The notes below the pieces were generated by a model. That model was not told the origin of the DNA and made no database searches. It saw only the letters and a list, made by a program, of their open reading frames with translations. From NCBI RefSeq assembly GCF_001005215.1, contig NZ_LBNQ01000022.1, positions 124,001 to 188,000 of the forward strand: a DNA stretch of 64,000 bases, in the 5' to 3' direction. The stretch comes from Lampropedia cohaerens. Lineage in GTDB: Bacteria; Pseudomonadota; Gammaproteobacteria; Burkholderiales; Burkholderiaceae_C. Below are positions 48,528 to 57,294 of this stretch, piece by piece. Both the position numbers and the translations under genes were made by a program. How positions within the stretch are numbered: position 1 is the first letter of the stretch; each line of letters begins with the position of its first letter.

Positions 48528-49116
48528 CGGCATATTCAGGCTCCGAGCTCCCCCCAACCGGCTCTGCAATTTTCAGAGGCAATCCCTATAATCATTTTGT
48601 CAGGGATTGTCTGTAAAAAACCTTAGCACAGCTCCCGCGTTCTGCTTGCGCGATCGGGTACGTGTGTCAGGAATTTGCCTAGAACCTGTTGACGATCTTT
48701 TCATGCGCCGCGTTGACCCGCCGCGGGATGCGTTCCAAGGCGCAAACCGCAAGCGGAGCTGGGTGCCCGGCAAGGATTTGCAATGCTGCAGCGCGCCGTG
48801 GGCGGCGCACCCCCAACGGCAGTCAGGCGAAGATGCGTGAAAAGATCATCAACAGGTTCTTTCTTACGGACCGCACCGGTGTGGAGTGCTCAACAAGGCC
48901 ATTGGCGCATTGCTATTTGACACTCCGCTGTGCTTTCTGGGAACGCTGTTTCGCGCAAGTCCCGAGACTGCCTGCCATGGCATACATGCCATGCCGCGCG
49001 CTGCCCCGACGCGCTTGTGACATGCTGCGTTTCCTTCACCCGTGAATGGCGTCGACGCTGTTTGCTGCCTGTGCGGCAATGGCGCGACAAATTCCAAACG
49101 TTCAGGAGGAGAGTTC
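48528..49116. other. Intergenic region upstream of cfa, carrying a MITE-like element
   Basis: 589 bases without a supported gene. It holds a perfect TATAAT at 48587-48592 (weak -35 CTGCAA at 48564-48569), the 180-base inverted-repeat element at 48681-48860, and the cfa ribosome site AGGAGGAG just before 49117. The frames inside are short and not coding-like. Confidence 0.55.
48681..48860. mobile_element. MITE-like 180-base element with 26-base terminal inverted repeats
   Basis: The left end AGAACCTGTTGACGATCTTT matches the reverse complement of the right end, AGAACCTGTTGATGATCTTT. The match continues a few bases further, with two mismatches over 26 bases. The interior is GC-rich and noncoding. 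No target duplication is obvious, and no transposase is in the window. It is best read as a non-autonomous element or dispersed palindromic repeat. Confidence 0.6.
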
Positions 49117-50388
49117 ATGTGGGAAGCCAAAATCGAACAACGTCTGCGTGATCTGCCCGTGCGCGTGGCCGTCGAGCTGCCGGATGGCAAGCGAGCCGGC
49201 TCATCGAATCCACAGGTCACGCTGCGACTGAAAAATGCGCGCCAGATTGGCTGGCTTGCCACGGGGCAGGTCGGCGCCATTGGCGAGGCCGTGGTCGAGG
49301 GCAACGCCGACCTGGAGGGCACCATGCGCGACGTGATGGCCGCTGTCGTTGGCCTGTTGCCCGATGCACCCATTCAGCAGCGCAGCAGCTTCTGGAGTCA
49401 AGGCTGGCAACGTGCCGTCTCGGCCTTTCGCCACACCCGTGAGAAGGATGCCAGCCAGATTCAGTTCCACTACGACATCGGCGATGACTTCTACGGGTTA
49501 TGGCTCGACCCGCGCAGGGTCTATTCCTGCGCCTACTTCGACCGGCCCGATGCCACACTCGCCCAGGCGCAGGAAGCCAAGCTTGATCTGATCTGCCGCA
49601 AGCTGATGCTCAAGCCCGGTGAGCGTTTTCTCGACGTCGGCGCTGGCTGGGGCGGGTTGCTGCTGTGGGCGGCCGAGCATTACGACGTGCAGGCTCAGGG
49701 CATCACGCTCTCGCACAACCAGCACGCTTATGTCAATCGGCTGATCGAGGAAAAGGGCCTGCAAGAGCGCGTGCGCATGGACCTGATGGATTACCGCGAT
49801 CTGCCGCTGGATCAGCCATTCGACAAGATCTCCTCCGTGGGCATGTTCGAGCACGTGGGCGTGGTCAACATGCCGCATTACTTCGATCACCTGCGCAAAC
49901 TGCTGGTGCCCGGCGGCCTGCTACTCAACCACGGCATCACCGCAGGCGGCACCAAGAACAGCCAGGTCAGCGGCGGCCTGGGCGACTTCATCGCGCGCTT
50001 CATCTTTCCCGGCGGTGAGCTGATGCACGTCAGCATGGCAGCGCAGATTGCCAGTGAATCCGGCCTAGAGCTGCTTGATGCGGAAAGCCTGCGCCCGCAC
50101 TACGCCAAAACCCTGTGGGCCTGGTCGGATGCACTGGAAGGCCAACTCGACACCGCACTGCAGATGCTGCGTGCGCAGGGCCATGACGACGCACGCGCAG
50201 GCATGATCTTGCGCGCCTGGCGGCTTTATCTGGCAGGCTGTGCGGTGGCGTTCGAGCAGCGCTGGGTGTCCATCTATCAGCTCCTGCTCAGTCATCCGGA
50301 CGGCAAGATCGAAACCGGCACCCTGCCCGGCGCGCAAAGCTGCTACCCGTTTACGCGCGATTACATCTACCGCTCCACAGCGAAGTGA
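49117..50388 (+). CDS. cfa: Cyclopropane-fatty-acyl-phospholipid synthase family methyltransferase
   Basis: 423 residues; the ATG at 49117 is set by AGGAGGAG. It uses SAM to add a methylene across double bonds of membrane acyl chains. Residues 1-110 are the lipid-binding N-terminal domain. The catalytic domain has FHYDIGDDFYGLWLDP, YSCAYF, SAM motif LDVGAGWGGLLLWAA, GITLSHNQHAYVN and VGMFEHVGVVN. The DIGDDFY form is shared by CFA and related mycolic-acid cyclopropane synthases. Confidence 0.92.
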   Translation: MWEAKIEQRLRDLPVRVAVELPDGKRAGSSNPQVTLRLKNARQIGWLATGQVGAIGEAVVEGNADLEGTMRDVMAAVVGLLPDAPIQQRSSFWSQGWQRAVSAFRHTREKDASQIQFHYDIGDDFYGLWLDPRRVYSCAYFDRPDATLAQAQEAKLDLICRKLMLKPGERFLDVGAGWGGLLLWAAEHYDVQAQGITLSHNQHAYVNRLIEEKGLQERVRMDLMDYRDLPLDQPFDKISSVGMFEHVGVVNMPHYFDHLRKLLVPGGLLLNHGITAGGTKNSQVSGGLGDFIARFIFPGGELMHVSMAAQIASESGLELLDAESLRPHYAKTLWAWSDALEGQLDTALQMLRAQGHDDARAGMILRAWRLYLAGCAVAFEQRWVSIYQLLLSHPDGKIETGTLPGAQSCYPFTRDYIYRSTAK

Positions 50389-50393
50389 AGCGC

Positions 50394-50423
50394 GTGGCAC
50401 GGCGAACATGGGCGCCGTGCCAC
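50394..50423 (+). terminator. Strong hairpin after cfa
   Basis: Perfect 11-base stem GTGGCACGGCG/CGCCGTGCCAC with an 8-base loop, six bases after the cfa stop. There is no T run, so it may stop polymerase with Rho or protect the mRNA end. Confidence 0.5.
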
Positions 50424-50471
50424 GGGCATCGATGACGCAAGGCTGCTCCCTTGTGCCGCTGGCGCGCGCAT

Positions 50472-50559
50472 TCGCAAAACATGACATTAGCCATCGCAAA
50501 ACAAGAACAGCAAGAAAGAATAGGCCGATAAAATGCCTGCAGTCATCGAAAAACAAGAA
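50472..50559 (+). repeat. Three iterated 14-base motifs upstream of the LysR gene
   Basis: TCGCAAAACATGAC at 50472, TCGCAAAACAAGAA at 50494 and TCGAAAAACAAGAA at 50546 are near-identical direct repeats spaced 22 and 52 bases, i.e. about two and five helical turns. They are candidate regulator sites in the LysR promoter. Confidence 0.6.
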
Positions 50560-50573
50560 TTATCTTCTCACCC

Positions 50574-51554
50574 ATGCATGAATCGGCGCGCCTTACCCGC
50601 AACCTGAGCCTGACCACGCTGCAACTGTTCGCAACCGTGTGCGAAACTGGCAGCATCGCGCAGGCCGCCGAACGCGCCTTTATCGCCGCATCCGCCGTGA
50701 GCAAGCGTCTGTCGGATCTCGAATCGGAGCTGGGCCTGACCTTGCTGGAGCGCCACAGCCGGGGCGTGCGGCCCACACCTGCAGGCGAAAACCTGCTGCA
50801 GCATACCCGCAGCATTCTGGCGGACATCGACCGGCTGCATGCAGACCTTCAGGAATACGCCGAAGGCGTGCGCGGCCACGTACGCGTGCTGGCGAACCTC
50901 TCGGCCATTGTCCAGTTCCTGCCGGAAGACCTGAGTCGTTTCGCCGCGGAGAATCCCGCCATCAAGCTCGATCTGCAGGAGCGCATGAGCAGCCAGACGC
51001 TGGCGGCCGTGCAGGAAGGCTCCGTGGAACTTGGCATTTGCTATACGCCCGGCGCCATGCCGGCCATGGTCGAGGCCAGGCCATACCGGCAGGATCACCT
51101 GGTACTGGTGCTGCCGCGCGGCCATGCCCTGCTGCAGGCAGCGTCAAGCCCAGCGCCCGCGCTGGACTTCGCGCAGGCACTGGACTATGAGTTCGTCGGC
51201 CTGCACAGTGCCAGCAGCATCGGCCTGCTGATGCGCCAGGCAGCGGCCGCTGCCGGCAGGAGTCTGCGCCAGCGCATCGAAGTCAGCGGGCTGGATACGA
51301 TGTGCCGCATGATCGACAACGGTCTTGGTATTGGCGTCATGCCCGACCGCGCCTTTGCGCTGATGCAGGGGCTTGGGCGTCTCACTGCGCTTCCACTTGC
51401 CGATGCGTGGGCCCGGCGCCAGTCCTGGATCATTGCCCGTGATTTCGACGCGCTGCCCACCGCCTCGCGCCTGCTGGCCAGTCACCTTGCCGCGCAGGCG
51501 GCACAGCCGCTGCCACCCCTGATACCCCGGCATTCCCCCGTACAGATCGAATAA
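50574..51554 (+). CDS. LysR-family transcriptional regulator
   Basis: 326 residues. The N-terminal winged helix is at about 10-70 (LQLFATVCETGSIAQAAERA, then SAVSKRLSDLESELGLTLLE, ERHSRGVRPTPAG). The effector-binding domain follows (about 95-305). It lies 48 bases before leuC in the same direction, an arrangement I know from related bacteria, so control of leuCD or of a linked pathway is possible. The inducer is unknown. No clear ribosome site precedes the ATG. Confidence 0.9.
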   Translation: MHESARLTRNLSLTTLQLFATVCETGSIAQAAERAFIAASAVSKRLSDLESELGLTLLERHSRGVRPTPAGENLLQHTRSILADIDRLHADLQEYAEGVRGHVRVLANLSAIVQFLPEDLSRFAAENPAIKLDLQERMSSQTLAAVQEGSVELGICYTPGAMPAMVEARPYRQDHLVLVLPRGHALLQAASSPAPALDFAQALDYEFVGLHSASSIGLLMRQAAAAAGRSLRQRIEVSGLDTMCRMIDNGLGIGVMPDRAFALMQGLGRLTALPLADAWARRQSWIIARDFDALPTASRLLASHLAAQAAQPLPPLIPRHSPVQIE

Positions 51555-51602
51555 CAGCCTATCCGTCACCCGCCCCACCGCGCTTGCATAACGAGAATCC
51601 CC

Positions 51603-53054
51603 ATGAGCAAAACCCTCTACGACAAGATCTTCGACGAACACGTCGTCCATACCGAGGAAGACGGCACTGCCGTCCTCTACATTGACCGCCATCTGGTGCA
51701 TGAAGTCACCAGCCCGCAGGCCTTCGAAGGGCTGCGCGAGGCCGGGCGCAAGGTCTGGCGCGTTTCCTCCATCGTTGCCACAGCCGACCACAACACCCCG
51801 ACCACCGGCTGGGAACGCGGCTACGAGGGCATCGACGATCCCATCAGCAAGGAGCAGATCCTCACGCTCAACAGCAACATCAATGAGTTTGGCGCCGCCG
51901 CCTTCTTTCCCTTCATGAGTCGGCGTCAGGGCATCGTGCACGTCATCGGCCCGGAAAATGGCGCCACCCTGCCCGGCATGACCGTGGTGTGCGGCGACAG
52001 TCACACCTCCACCCACGGCGCCTTCGGCGCGCTGGCCCATGGCATCGGCACCAGCGAGGTCGAGCACGTCATGGCCACGCAGACTCTGTTGGCCAAGAAG
52101 GCCAGGAACATGCTCATTCGCGTGGAAGGTAACGTGGCCCCGGGCGTGACCGCCAAGGACATCGTGCTGGCCATCATCGGCAGGATTGGTACCGCCGGCG
52201 GCACCGGCTATACCATTGAGTTCGCTGGCTCGGCAATTCGCGCGCTGTCCATGGAGGGGCGCATGACAGTCTGCAACATGGCCATTGAAGCCGGCGCGCG
52301 GGCCGGACTGATGGCGGTGGACGACAAGACCATCGAATACCTCAAGGGCAAGCCGCTGGCACCGGGCTTTGATGCCAAGACCGGCCGTTTCGTCGGTGGC
52401 CCTGAGTGGGAACAGGCCGTGGCCTACTGGCGCACCCTGCACTCGGATCCGGATGCGGTGTTCGACAAGGTCGTCGAGCTCGACGCCACGCAGATCGTGC
52501 CGCAGGTTACCTGGGGCACCTCGCCGGAGATGGTACTCGGCATCGACGCGCGCGTACCCGATCCGGACAAGGAGCGCGATGCGGTCAAGCGCAGCGCCAT
52601 GGAGCGGGCACTGACCTACATGAACCTGGAGCCAGGCAAGCCGCTGACGGACATCCATGTCGACAAGGTGTTCATCGGCTCGTGCACCAACAGCCGCATC
52701 GAAGACATGCGCGAGGCGGCTGCCATGGTCAAAAAGCTGGGCCAAAAGGTCGCCAGCAATGTCAGACTGGCCATGGTCGTTCCCGGCTCCGGGCTTGTGC
52801 GCGAGCAGGCCGAGCGCGAAGGGCTGGACAAGATCTTCACCGCCGCAGGCTTCGAGTGGCGCGAGCCTGGTTGCTCGATGTGCCTGGCCATGAACGCCGA
52901 CCGGCTCGACCCCGGCGAGCGCTGCGCCTCCACCAGCAACCGTAACTTCGAAGGCCGCCAAGGTGCAGGTGGGCGCACCCATCTGGTCAGCCCGGCCATG
53001 GCGGCTGCCGCTGCCATCCATGGACATTTTGTGGACGTGCGCCGCTTTTCCTGA
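51603..53054 (+). CDS. leuC: 3-isopropylmalate dehydratase large subunit
   Basis: 483 residues. With LeuD it isomerises 2- to 3-isopropylmalate in leucine synthesis. Aconitase-type [4Fe-4S] ligands: [19 protein letters not shown] preceded by the first Cys, and [15 protein letters not shown] and [10 protein letters not shown] with the others. It extends to [11 protein letters not shown]. leuD is not directly adjacent: an entericidin gene and two hairpins separate them. Confidence 0.96.
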   Translation: MSKTLYDKIFDEHVVHTEEDGTAVLYIDRHLVHEVTSPQAFEGLREAGRKVWRVSSIVATADHNTPTTGWERGYEGIDDPISKEQILTLNSNINEFGAAAFFPFMSRRQGIVHVIGPENGATLPGMTVVCGDSHTSTHGAFGALAHGIGTSEVEHVMATQTLLAKKARNMLIRVEGNVAPGVTAKDIVLAIIGRIGTAGGTGYTIEFAGSAIRALSMEGRMTVCNMAIEAGARAGLMAVDDKTIEYLKGKPLAPGFDAKTGRFVGGPEWEQAVAYWRTLHSDPDAVFDKVVELDATQIVPQVTWGTSPEMVLGIDARVPDPDKERDAVKRSAMERALTYMNLEPGKPLTDIHVDKVFIGSCTNSRIEDMREAAAMVKKLGQKVASNVRLAMVVPGSGLVREQAEREGLDKIFTAAGFEWREPGCSMCLAMNADRLDPGERCASTSNRNFEGRQGAGGRTHLVSPAMAAAAAIHGHFVDVRRFS

Positions 53055-53064
53055 TGCAGGAAAA
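53046..53064 (+). repeat. Palindromic hairpin overlapping the leuC stop codon
   Basis: TTTTCCTG and CAGGAAAA pair perfectly across ATG; the leuC stop TGA lies inside the stem and loop. There is no T run after it on the plus strand. Confidence 0.55.
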
Positions 53065-53149
53065 CGTGTATGTTGCTGCGCAATGGGCGCTGCTTCTCAG
53101 GCAGCGCGCAGAGGCAATCGACTCTTCATTCCTTTTTGGGAGTATTTAC

Positions 53150-53281
53150 ATGAAAAAACTCGTATTCGGCTTGCTCGCTTCCTTCATCGCCCTCGTCGCA
53201 CTGACAGGCTGCAACACCGTCCAAGGCGTTGGTCAGGATGTGCAGGAAGGTGGCAAGGCCATCGAGAAGGCTGCCAAGTAA
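53150..53281 (+). CDS. Entericidin A/B family lipoprotein
   Basis: 43 residues from the ATG at 53150. Lipoprotein signal ending LVALTGC, so Cys21 is lipidated. The mature peptide NTVQGVGQDVQEGGKAIEKA is the entericidin pattern. It is a small membrane-anchored lipoprotein; in enterics its kin form a stationary-phase toxin/antidote pair, but only one member is present here. It sits between leuC and leuD. Confidence 0.93.
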   Translation: MKKLVFGLLASFIALVALTGCNTVQGVGQDVQEGGKAIEKAAK

Positions 53282-53346
53282 CGCCCTCGGCCAACCTCGA
53301 CGACTCTATTTGGAGGCCGGCGTCACCACCACCGGTCCACCTGCCA

Positions 53347-53367
53347 GGCCGCAGCGCCGCTGCGGCC
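53347..53367 (+). terminator. GC-rich hairpin between the entericidin gene and leuD
   Basis: GGCCGCAGC/GCTGCGGCC perfect 9-base stem with a 3-base loop, followed by GGTTTATC, 66 bases after the entericidin stop and 20 before leuD. It could terminate the lipoprotein transcript or affect leuD translation. Confidence 0.5.
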
Positions 53368-53386
53368 GGTTTATCAAGCTCCAGCC

Positions 53387-54055
53387 ATGCAAAAGTTCAC
53401 CGTTCACAAAGGTTTGGTCGCTCCGCTCGATCGTGAGAACGTCGACACCGACGCCATCATCCCCAAGCAGTTTCTCAAATCGATCAGGAAAACCGGCTTT
53501 GGCCCGAACCTGTTCGACGAATGGCGCTATCTGGATCAGCCGGGCAAACCCGGCGTACCCGAATCCGAGCGCAAGCCCAATCCCGACTTCGTGCTCAACC
53601 AGCCGCGCTACAAGGGGGCATCCATCCTGCTGACCCGCCAGAACTTCGGCTGCGGCTCCTCGCGCGAGCATGCGCCATGGGCACTGGACCAGTACGGTTT
53701 CCGGGCCATCATCGCGCCCAGCTACGCGGACATCTTCTTCAACAACAGCTTCAAGAACGGCCTGCTGCCCATCATCCAGCCCGAGGCGGTGGTGGACCAG
53801 CTCTTCAACGAGGTCTATGCCTTTCCCGGCTATGAGCTGACCATTGATCTGGAGCGCCAGGTCATCGTGCGTCCGCAGGGTGAGGAATTGCCGTTCGACA
53901 TCGTGCCGTTTCGCAAATACTGCCTGCTCAACGGCCTGGACGACATCGGCCTGACGCTGCGCCACGCCGACAAGATCCGAGCCTTTGAGGCAGCACGGCT
54001 GACCGCCAAGCCCTGGCTGGCGCACACCATGGGCGTGGACAAAGCGCCTGTGTGA
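53387..54055 (+). CDS. leuD: 3-isopropylmalate dehydratase small subunit
   Basis: 222 residues, usual size. Swivel-domain motifs: [20 protein letters not shown] at the start, [14 protein letters not shown] in the middle and [13 protein letters not shown]. It is the partner of LeuC. leuB does not follow; two tRNA genes do. Confidence 0.96.
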   Translation: MQKFTVHKGLVAPLDRENVDTDAIIPKQFLKSIRKTGFGPNLFDEWRYLDQPGKPGVPESERKPNPDFVLNQPRYKGASILLTRQNFGCGSSREHAPWALDQYGFRAIIAPSYADIFFNNSFKNGLLPIIQPEAVVDQLFNEVYAFPGYELTIDLERQVIVRPQGEELPFDIVPFRKYCLLNGLDDIGLTLRHADKIRAFEAARLTAKPWLAHTMGVDKAPV

Positions 54056-54102
54056 ACTTTCACAAAGCACGCGTTTTTTTCGTGCTAGAATTCGATCTTT
54101 CA

Positions 54103-54180
54103 GCGGCTGTAGCTCAGTTGGATTAGAGTACTTGGCTACGAACCAAGGGGTCGTGGGTTCGAATCCTGCCAGCCGCACCA
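54103..54180 (+). tRNA. tRNA-Arg (anticodon ACG), first copy
   Basis: 78 bases including encoded CCA. Acceptor GCGGCTG/CAGCCGC, anticodon stem CTTGG/CCAAG with loop CTACGAA (ACG at 54138-54140), T stem and loop GTGGGTTCGAATCCTGC. A TAGAAT at 54086-54091 lies 12 bases upstream and is probably its -10. Confidence 0.97.
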
Positions 54181-54188
54181 TATGCACA

Positions 54189-54217
54189 AGGCCTGCTTGA
54201 TCGCAAGTAGGCTTTTT
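54189..54217 (+). terminator. Terminator between the two tRNA-Arg genes
   Basis: GCCTGCTTG/CAAGTAGGC stem (one G-T pair), loop ATCG, then five Ts, nine bases after the first tRNA. The two tRNAs are therefore probably separate transcripts. Confidence 0.85.
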
Positions 54218-54259
54218 CAATCGCTCTTTCAGAAGCCTTGTTTTGGCTTCTTACCTTAT

Positions 54260-54337
54260 GCGGCTGTAGCTCAGTTGGATTAGAGTACTTGGCTACGAAC
54301 CAAGGGGTCGTGGGTTCGAATCCTGCCAGCCGCACCA
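54260..54337 (+). tRNA. tRNA-Arg (anticodon ACG), second identical copy
   Basis: Identical over all 78 bases to the copy at 54103. The flanks differ, so the duplicated unit is the tRNA itself or the flanks have since diverged. Confidence 0.97.
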
Positions 54338-54340
54338 TTG

Positions 54341-54379
54341 AAAAGCCTGCCAGACAGCAATGTCTGGCAGGCTTTTTCT
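54341..54379 (+). terminator. Strong rho-independent terminator after the tRNA pair
   Basis: Perfect 16-base stem AAAAGCCTGCCAGACA with its complement, loop GCAA, ending in a T run. Confidence 0.93.
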
Positions 54380-54499
54380 TTGGCAGGGTTGCGGCTTTCA
54401 CGTCAGGCGTACCGGGCAGTGGTGCGTCGAAACCTTCTCTTGAATGAGAGATCAGGTTATCCCGCTGCCGGCGCGCGCCTTGGCGCAAGGGTTTGCCTG

Positions 54500-54958
54500 T
54501 CAGGCGCTTTTGCCCAATGCACCTGCGTGCTGCAGGCACGCGGCGCACACTACCTGCACATCCACGCTGAATGCCCGAAACTGCCCGCCCTGCCTGGCAA
54601 CCAGCATCCTTACATACTCCTCCAATTCATCGCCAGGCAACTCCATGGATTGTCCGCAACTGACGCAGGTGGCAATGGCAGCGTGATTGCCGGTACTCCT
54701 GAGCACATACAGCGCCTTCCTGTTCGCACTCCAGTGCACATCAACAAGACCGCAGGCCGTCAACTGCTTGAGCACGGCATATACCGTGCTCAGATTGGCT
54801 CCGCGGTCGCTTTCCAGCAACTCCAGATAAATCTGGTGCACATCTATCCCACAGCTTTTGGACTGCAGGACCTCAAGCACGCGCAGGCGCGGCACGGTCG
54901 CCTTGAGGCCGACGCCTCGCAGCAACGTGACATTGTCAGTGGTTATATCGGTCAGCAT
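54500..54958 (-). CDS. Fur-family transcriptional regulator, atypical
   Basis: 152 residues. The winged-helix half (LRGVGLKATVPRLRVLEVLQ, then ANLSTVYAVLKQL) and the structural zinc pairs C98/C101 (CVSCG) and C138/C141 (CAAC) are Fur-like. The usual HHxDH metal cluster before CVSCG is reduced to one His (GNHAAIATC). The expected His before the last Cys pair is missing (FSVDVQVVC). The Arg of TVYRVL is Ala. It may respond to something other than Fe2+. It is downstream of and parallel to the TonB receptor gene (both minus). Confidence 0.87.
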   Translation of the reverse strand: MLTDITTDNVTLLRGVGLKATVPRLRVLEVLQSKSCGIDVHQIYLELLESDRGANLSTVYAVLKQLTACGLVDVHWSANRKALYVLRSTGNHAAIATCVSCGQSMELPGDELEEYVRMLVARQGGQFRAFSVDVQVVCAACLQHAGALGKSA

Positions 54959-55057
54959 CGTGCACAGTCCTAGTAACGGGCCGATGTTGCCGCAATGTCA
55001 GCGACATCCAGCCCTGCCCCACCGCATGGAGTGATGGCCACGCGGTGGGGTGATTCA

Positions 55058-57238
55058 TCACTCGAAGCGATAGGTCGCGTTGAGCATGTAGGAGCGGCCC
55101 GGCCCGACGTTGGCGAAGATGCCGACGTGCGAGGCTTCGTACATACGCGTATCGGTGATGTTATTCACATTGAACTGCACCGACCACGCCGGATTGATGT
55201 CGTAACGCGCCATTGCATCCCACCGCACGTGGCTGGGCAAGACCAGGCGGTTGGCATCATCGGCGTACCGCTCGCCAACGTAGGTGGCGCCACCGCCCAG
55301 CGTCAGCCCGGGCAGGATTTCGTAGGTTGACCATACACTCGCATTCTGCTTGGCAACGAACTTGATTTGATTGCCGTCGAACACGTTATTGCCGCTGCGG
55401 TAACGGATGATCTTGGGGTCCAGATAGGAGTAGCCCGCCCAGATGCTCCAGGCCGGCGTGATCGATCCGGCCACCCCCAGTTCTGCGCCCCGAACACGAT
55501 TGTTGCCGCCCAAGGTGACGTCACCGGAAACAGGGTCGGTGGAGCGCGCGTCGGTCTTTTCTGTCTCGAATACAGCTGCTGTGAGGGAGAGCCGCTGATG
55601 AAGTACGTCCCACTTGGTGCCCAGCTCCCAGCTACGGCTCTTCTCCGGCTTCACGTCACGGATCTGCGCACCACCTGCAACGCCATCAGCACCACCGCCT
55701 TGCCCCAAGTTCTCCCCTGCAGGGTTGGACGATGTGGCATACGAAAGGTAAATGCTGCCGTAAGGCACCGGTTTGTAGACCAGTCCGAGCTGGTAATTCC
55801 AGAAGCTGTCTTTCCGGCTGGCCGTCTGGTTGGACACCTCGAATATTTCGCGCCGCAGTCCCGCGTTAACCGAGAACTGCTCATTTAGTTCAATCGTATC
55901 CATCAAGTAGAGCGATTTGGTACGGATGCTTCCATCCTTTTCCTTGTCGCCGTACGTAATGTTGAAGTCGTAATGCTTGTGCGGATTCGGGTTATACAGT
56001 GAATCATGTTCCCGCCCCGGACCACCGCTCATGGATCGGCTGTAAATATTCTCGCGGCTAAACTCGAATCCGGTGCTGAAGGAGTGCTTTAGTCCGCCGA
56101 TCTGCACCGTGCCGTACAAGTCGGTCTGGTTGATCAGTGATTTGGCAGAGCGCCAGCGCATGCGGTCGTCCCTGCGGAACTGCACGTCGGGCCCTTCATC
56201 CGCGCAGGGTGGGCCTGCATTGGCCGCGCAATTGTCGAAGGTCGGCCGCGTCATCAGATAGTGATTCAGGCTGTCGGAGTGGCGGGTGATGTTGCGAACC
56301 GTCAAATCCGGCGAGAAGTCGTGTTCCAGCTTGACAGTGCCGGTCTTGATGGTGTTTTCACGGAAGTCCGCATTCAATCGGCCGTAGACGTTCTCGCGGT
56401 CCACGACAGGCGGCCGGTTTCGGTCAGGATTGGCGGCATTTCTGAACGGGATGCCCCAATCCGGGAAGTCATTGTTTTCCACGTGCGAATACGACAGCGT
56501 TGCCCGGGTCGGCGTTCCCAGGCCAAACGCGATGGAAGGCGCAACACCAAAACGATCCACGCCAATGCCGCCTCGGCCGGGCACCTCGCCGCCCATGCGC
56601 ATCACGTTCAAACGCGCAGCGATCGTCTCGCTGATGGGGAGGTTCACATCCGCAGTGGTGCGCCACTGCCCGGCATTGCCTGCGCCAGCGGTCGCCTCCA
56701 CGAAGCGATGCGCCTTGGGTGTCTTGGTAGTCAGGTTGATGCTGCCGCCCGTGCCACCCCGTCCGGTATAGGCGGAGCTCGGGCCCTTGATGACCTCGAC
56801 GGACTCCAGGTTGAAGGTCTCGTGCGAGCCGCGCGCGTAGTCACGCACGCCATCGATGAAGATGTCGGTGCTCGCTTCGTAGCCTCGCACAAAGGGCCGA
56901 TCTCCGGTCGGCGTGCCGCCTTCTCCCGAACCCAGCGTAATGCCGGGCGTGGTACGCAGCACGTCCTGCAGCGACGTAGCGCCACGGTCGCGCATGAGCT
57001 CCTCGGTGATGATGGTCACCGAACGCGGCGTCTCCAGCAGTGGCGCGGTGAACTTGGGACTTTGCGCTGCCACCGGTGCCTGGTAGCTGGCGGCAGGGGC
57101 CGTAACCGTCACCTCCTCCAGCTGCTGCACCTGCTGCGCAAGCGCTGGCGCACACGAAAGGCCTGCGCCGACCGCCGCGACGCCCAGCGGGCCATCCCTG
57201 CCTGGGCGGGCGAGCTGGCAAATGCAGACTGGAAACAC
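55058..57238 (-). CDS. TonB-dependent siderophore receptor (FhuE/Fiu-like)
   Basis: 726 residues as read from a GTG at 57238. It is an outer-membrane ferric-siderophore receptor. A TonB-box-like LEEVTVTA follows the signal peptide (GVAAVGAGLSCAPALAQ). The plug domain has TPRSVTIITEELMRDRGATS, FVRGYEASTDIFIDGVRDYA and ESVEVIKGPSSAYTGRGGTG. The 22-strand barrel ends at YMLNATYRFE. A much better start is the ATG at 57294 with AGGAG ten bases upstream. It reads in a different frame and would join the signal peptide if one C were added at 57189-57191. So the 5' end may be frameshifted. Confidence 0.9.
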   Translation of the reverse strand: MFPVCICQLARPGRDGPLGVAAVGAGLSCAPALAQQVQQLEEVTVTAPAASYQAPVAAQSPKFTAPLLETPRSVTIITEELMRDRGATSLQDVLRTTPGITLGSGEGGTPTGDRPFVRGYEASTDIFIDGVRDYARGSHETFNLESVEVIKGPSSAYTGRGGTGGSINLTTKTPKAHRFVEATAGAGNAGQWRTTADVNLPISETIAARLNVMRMGGEVPGRGGIGVDRFGVAPSIAFGLGTPTRATLSYSHVENNDFPDWGIPFRNAANPDRNRPPVVDRENVYGRLNADFRENTIKTGTVKLEHDFSPDLTVRNITRHSDSLNHYLMTRPTFDNCAANAGPPCADEGPDVQFRRDDRMRWRSAKSLINQTDLYGTVQIGGLKHSFSTGFEFSRENIYSRSMSGGPGREHDSLYNPNPHKHYDFNITYGDKEKDGSIRTKSLYLMDTIELNEQFSVNAGLRREIFEVSNQTASRKDSFWNYQLGLVYKPVPYGSIYLSYATSSNPAGENLGQGGGADGVAGGAQIRDVKPEKSRSWELGTKWDVLHQRLSLTAAVFETEKTDARSTDPVSGDVTLGGNNRVRGAELGVAGSITPAWSIWAGYSYLDPKIIRYRSGNNVFDGNQIKFVAKQNASVWSTYEILPGLTLGGGATYVGERYADDANRLVLPSHVRWDAMARYDINPAWSVQFNVNNITDTRMYEASHVGIFANVGPGRSYMLNATYRFE

Positions 57239-57294
57239 TCCATCGGCAGCAAGGACTGGCTGGCTTCAGGCGCTGGTGTTGGACGGGATGACAT

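Noticed and set aside
51144-53027. 627-codon minus-strand frame through leuC and the LysR end
   Set aside because: Same GC-bias artefact; both sense genes are unambiguous.
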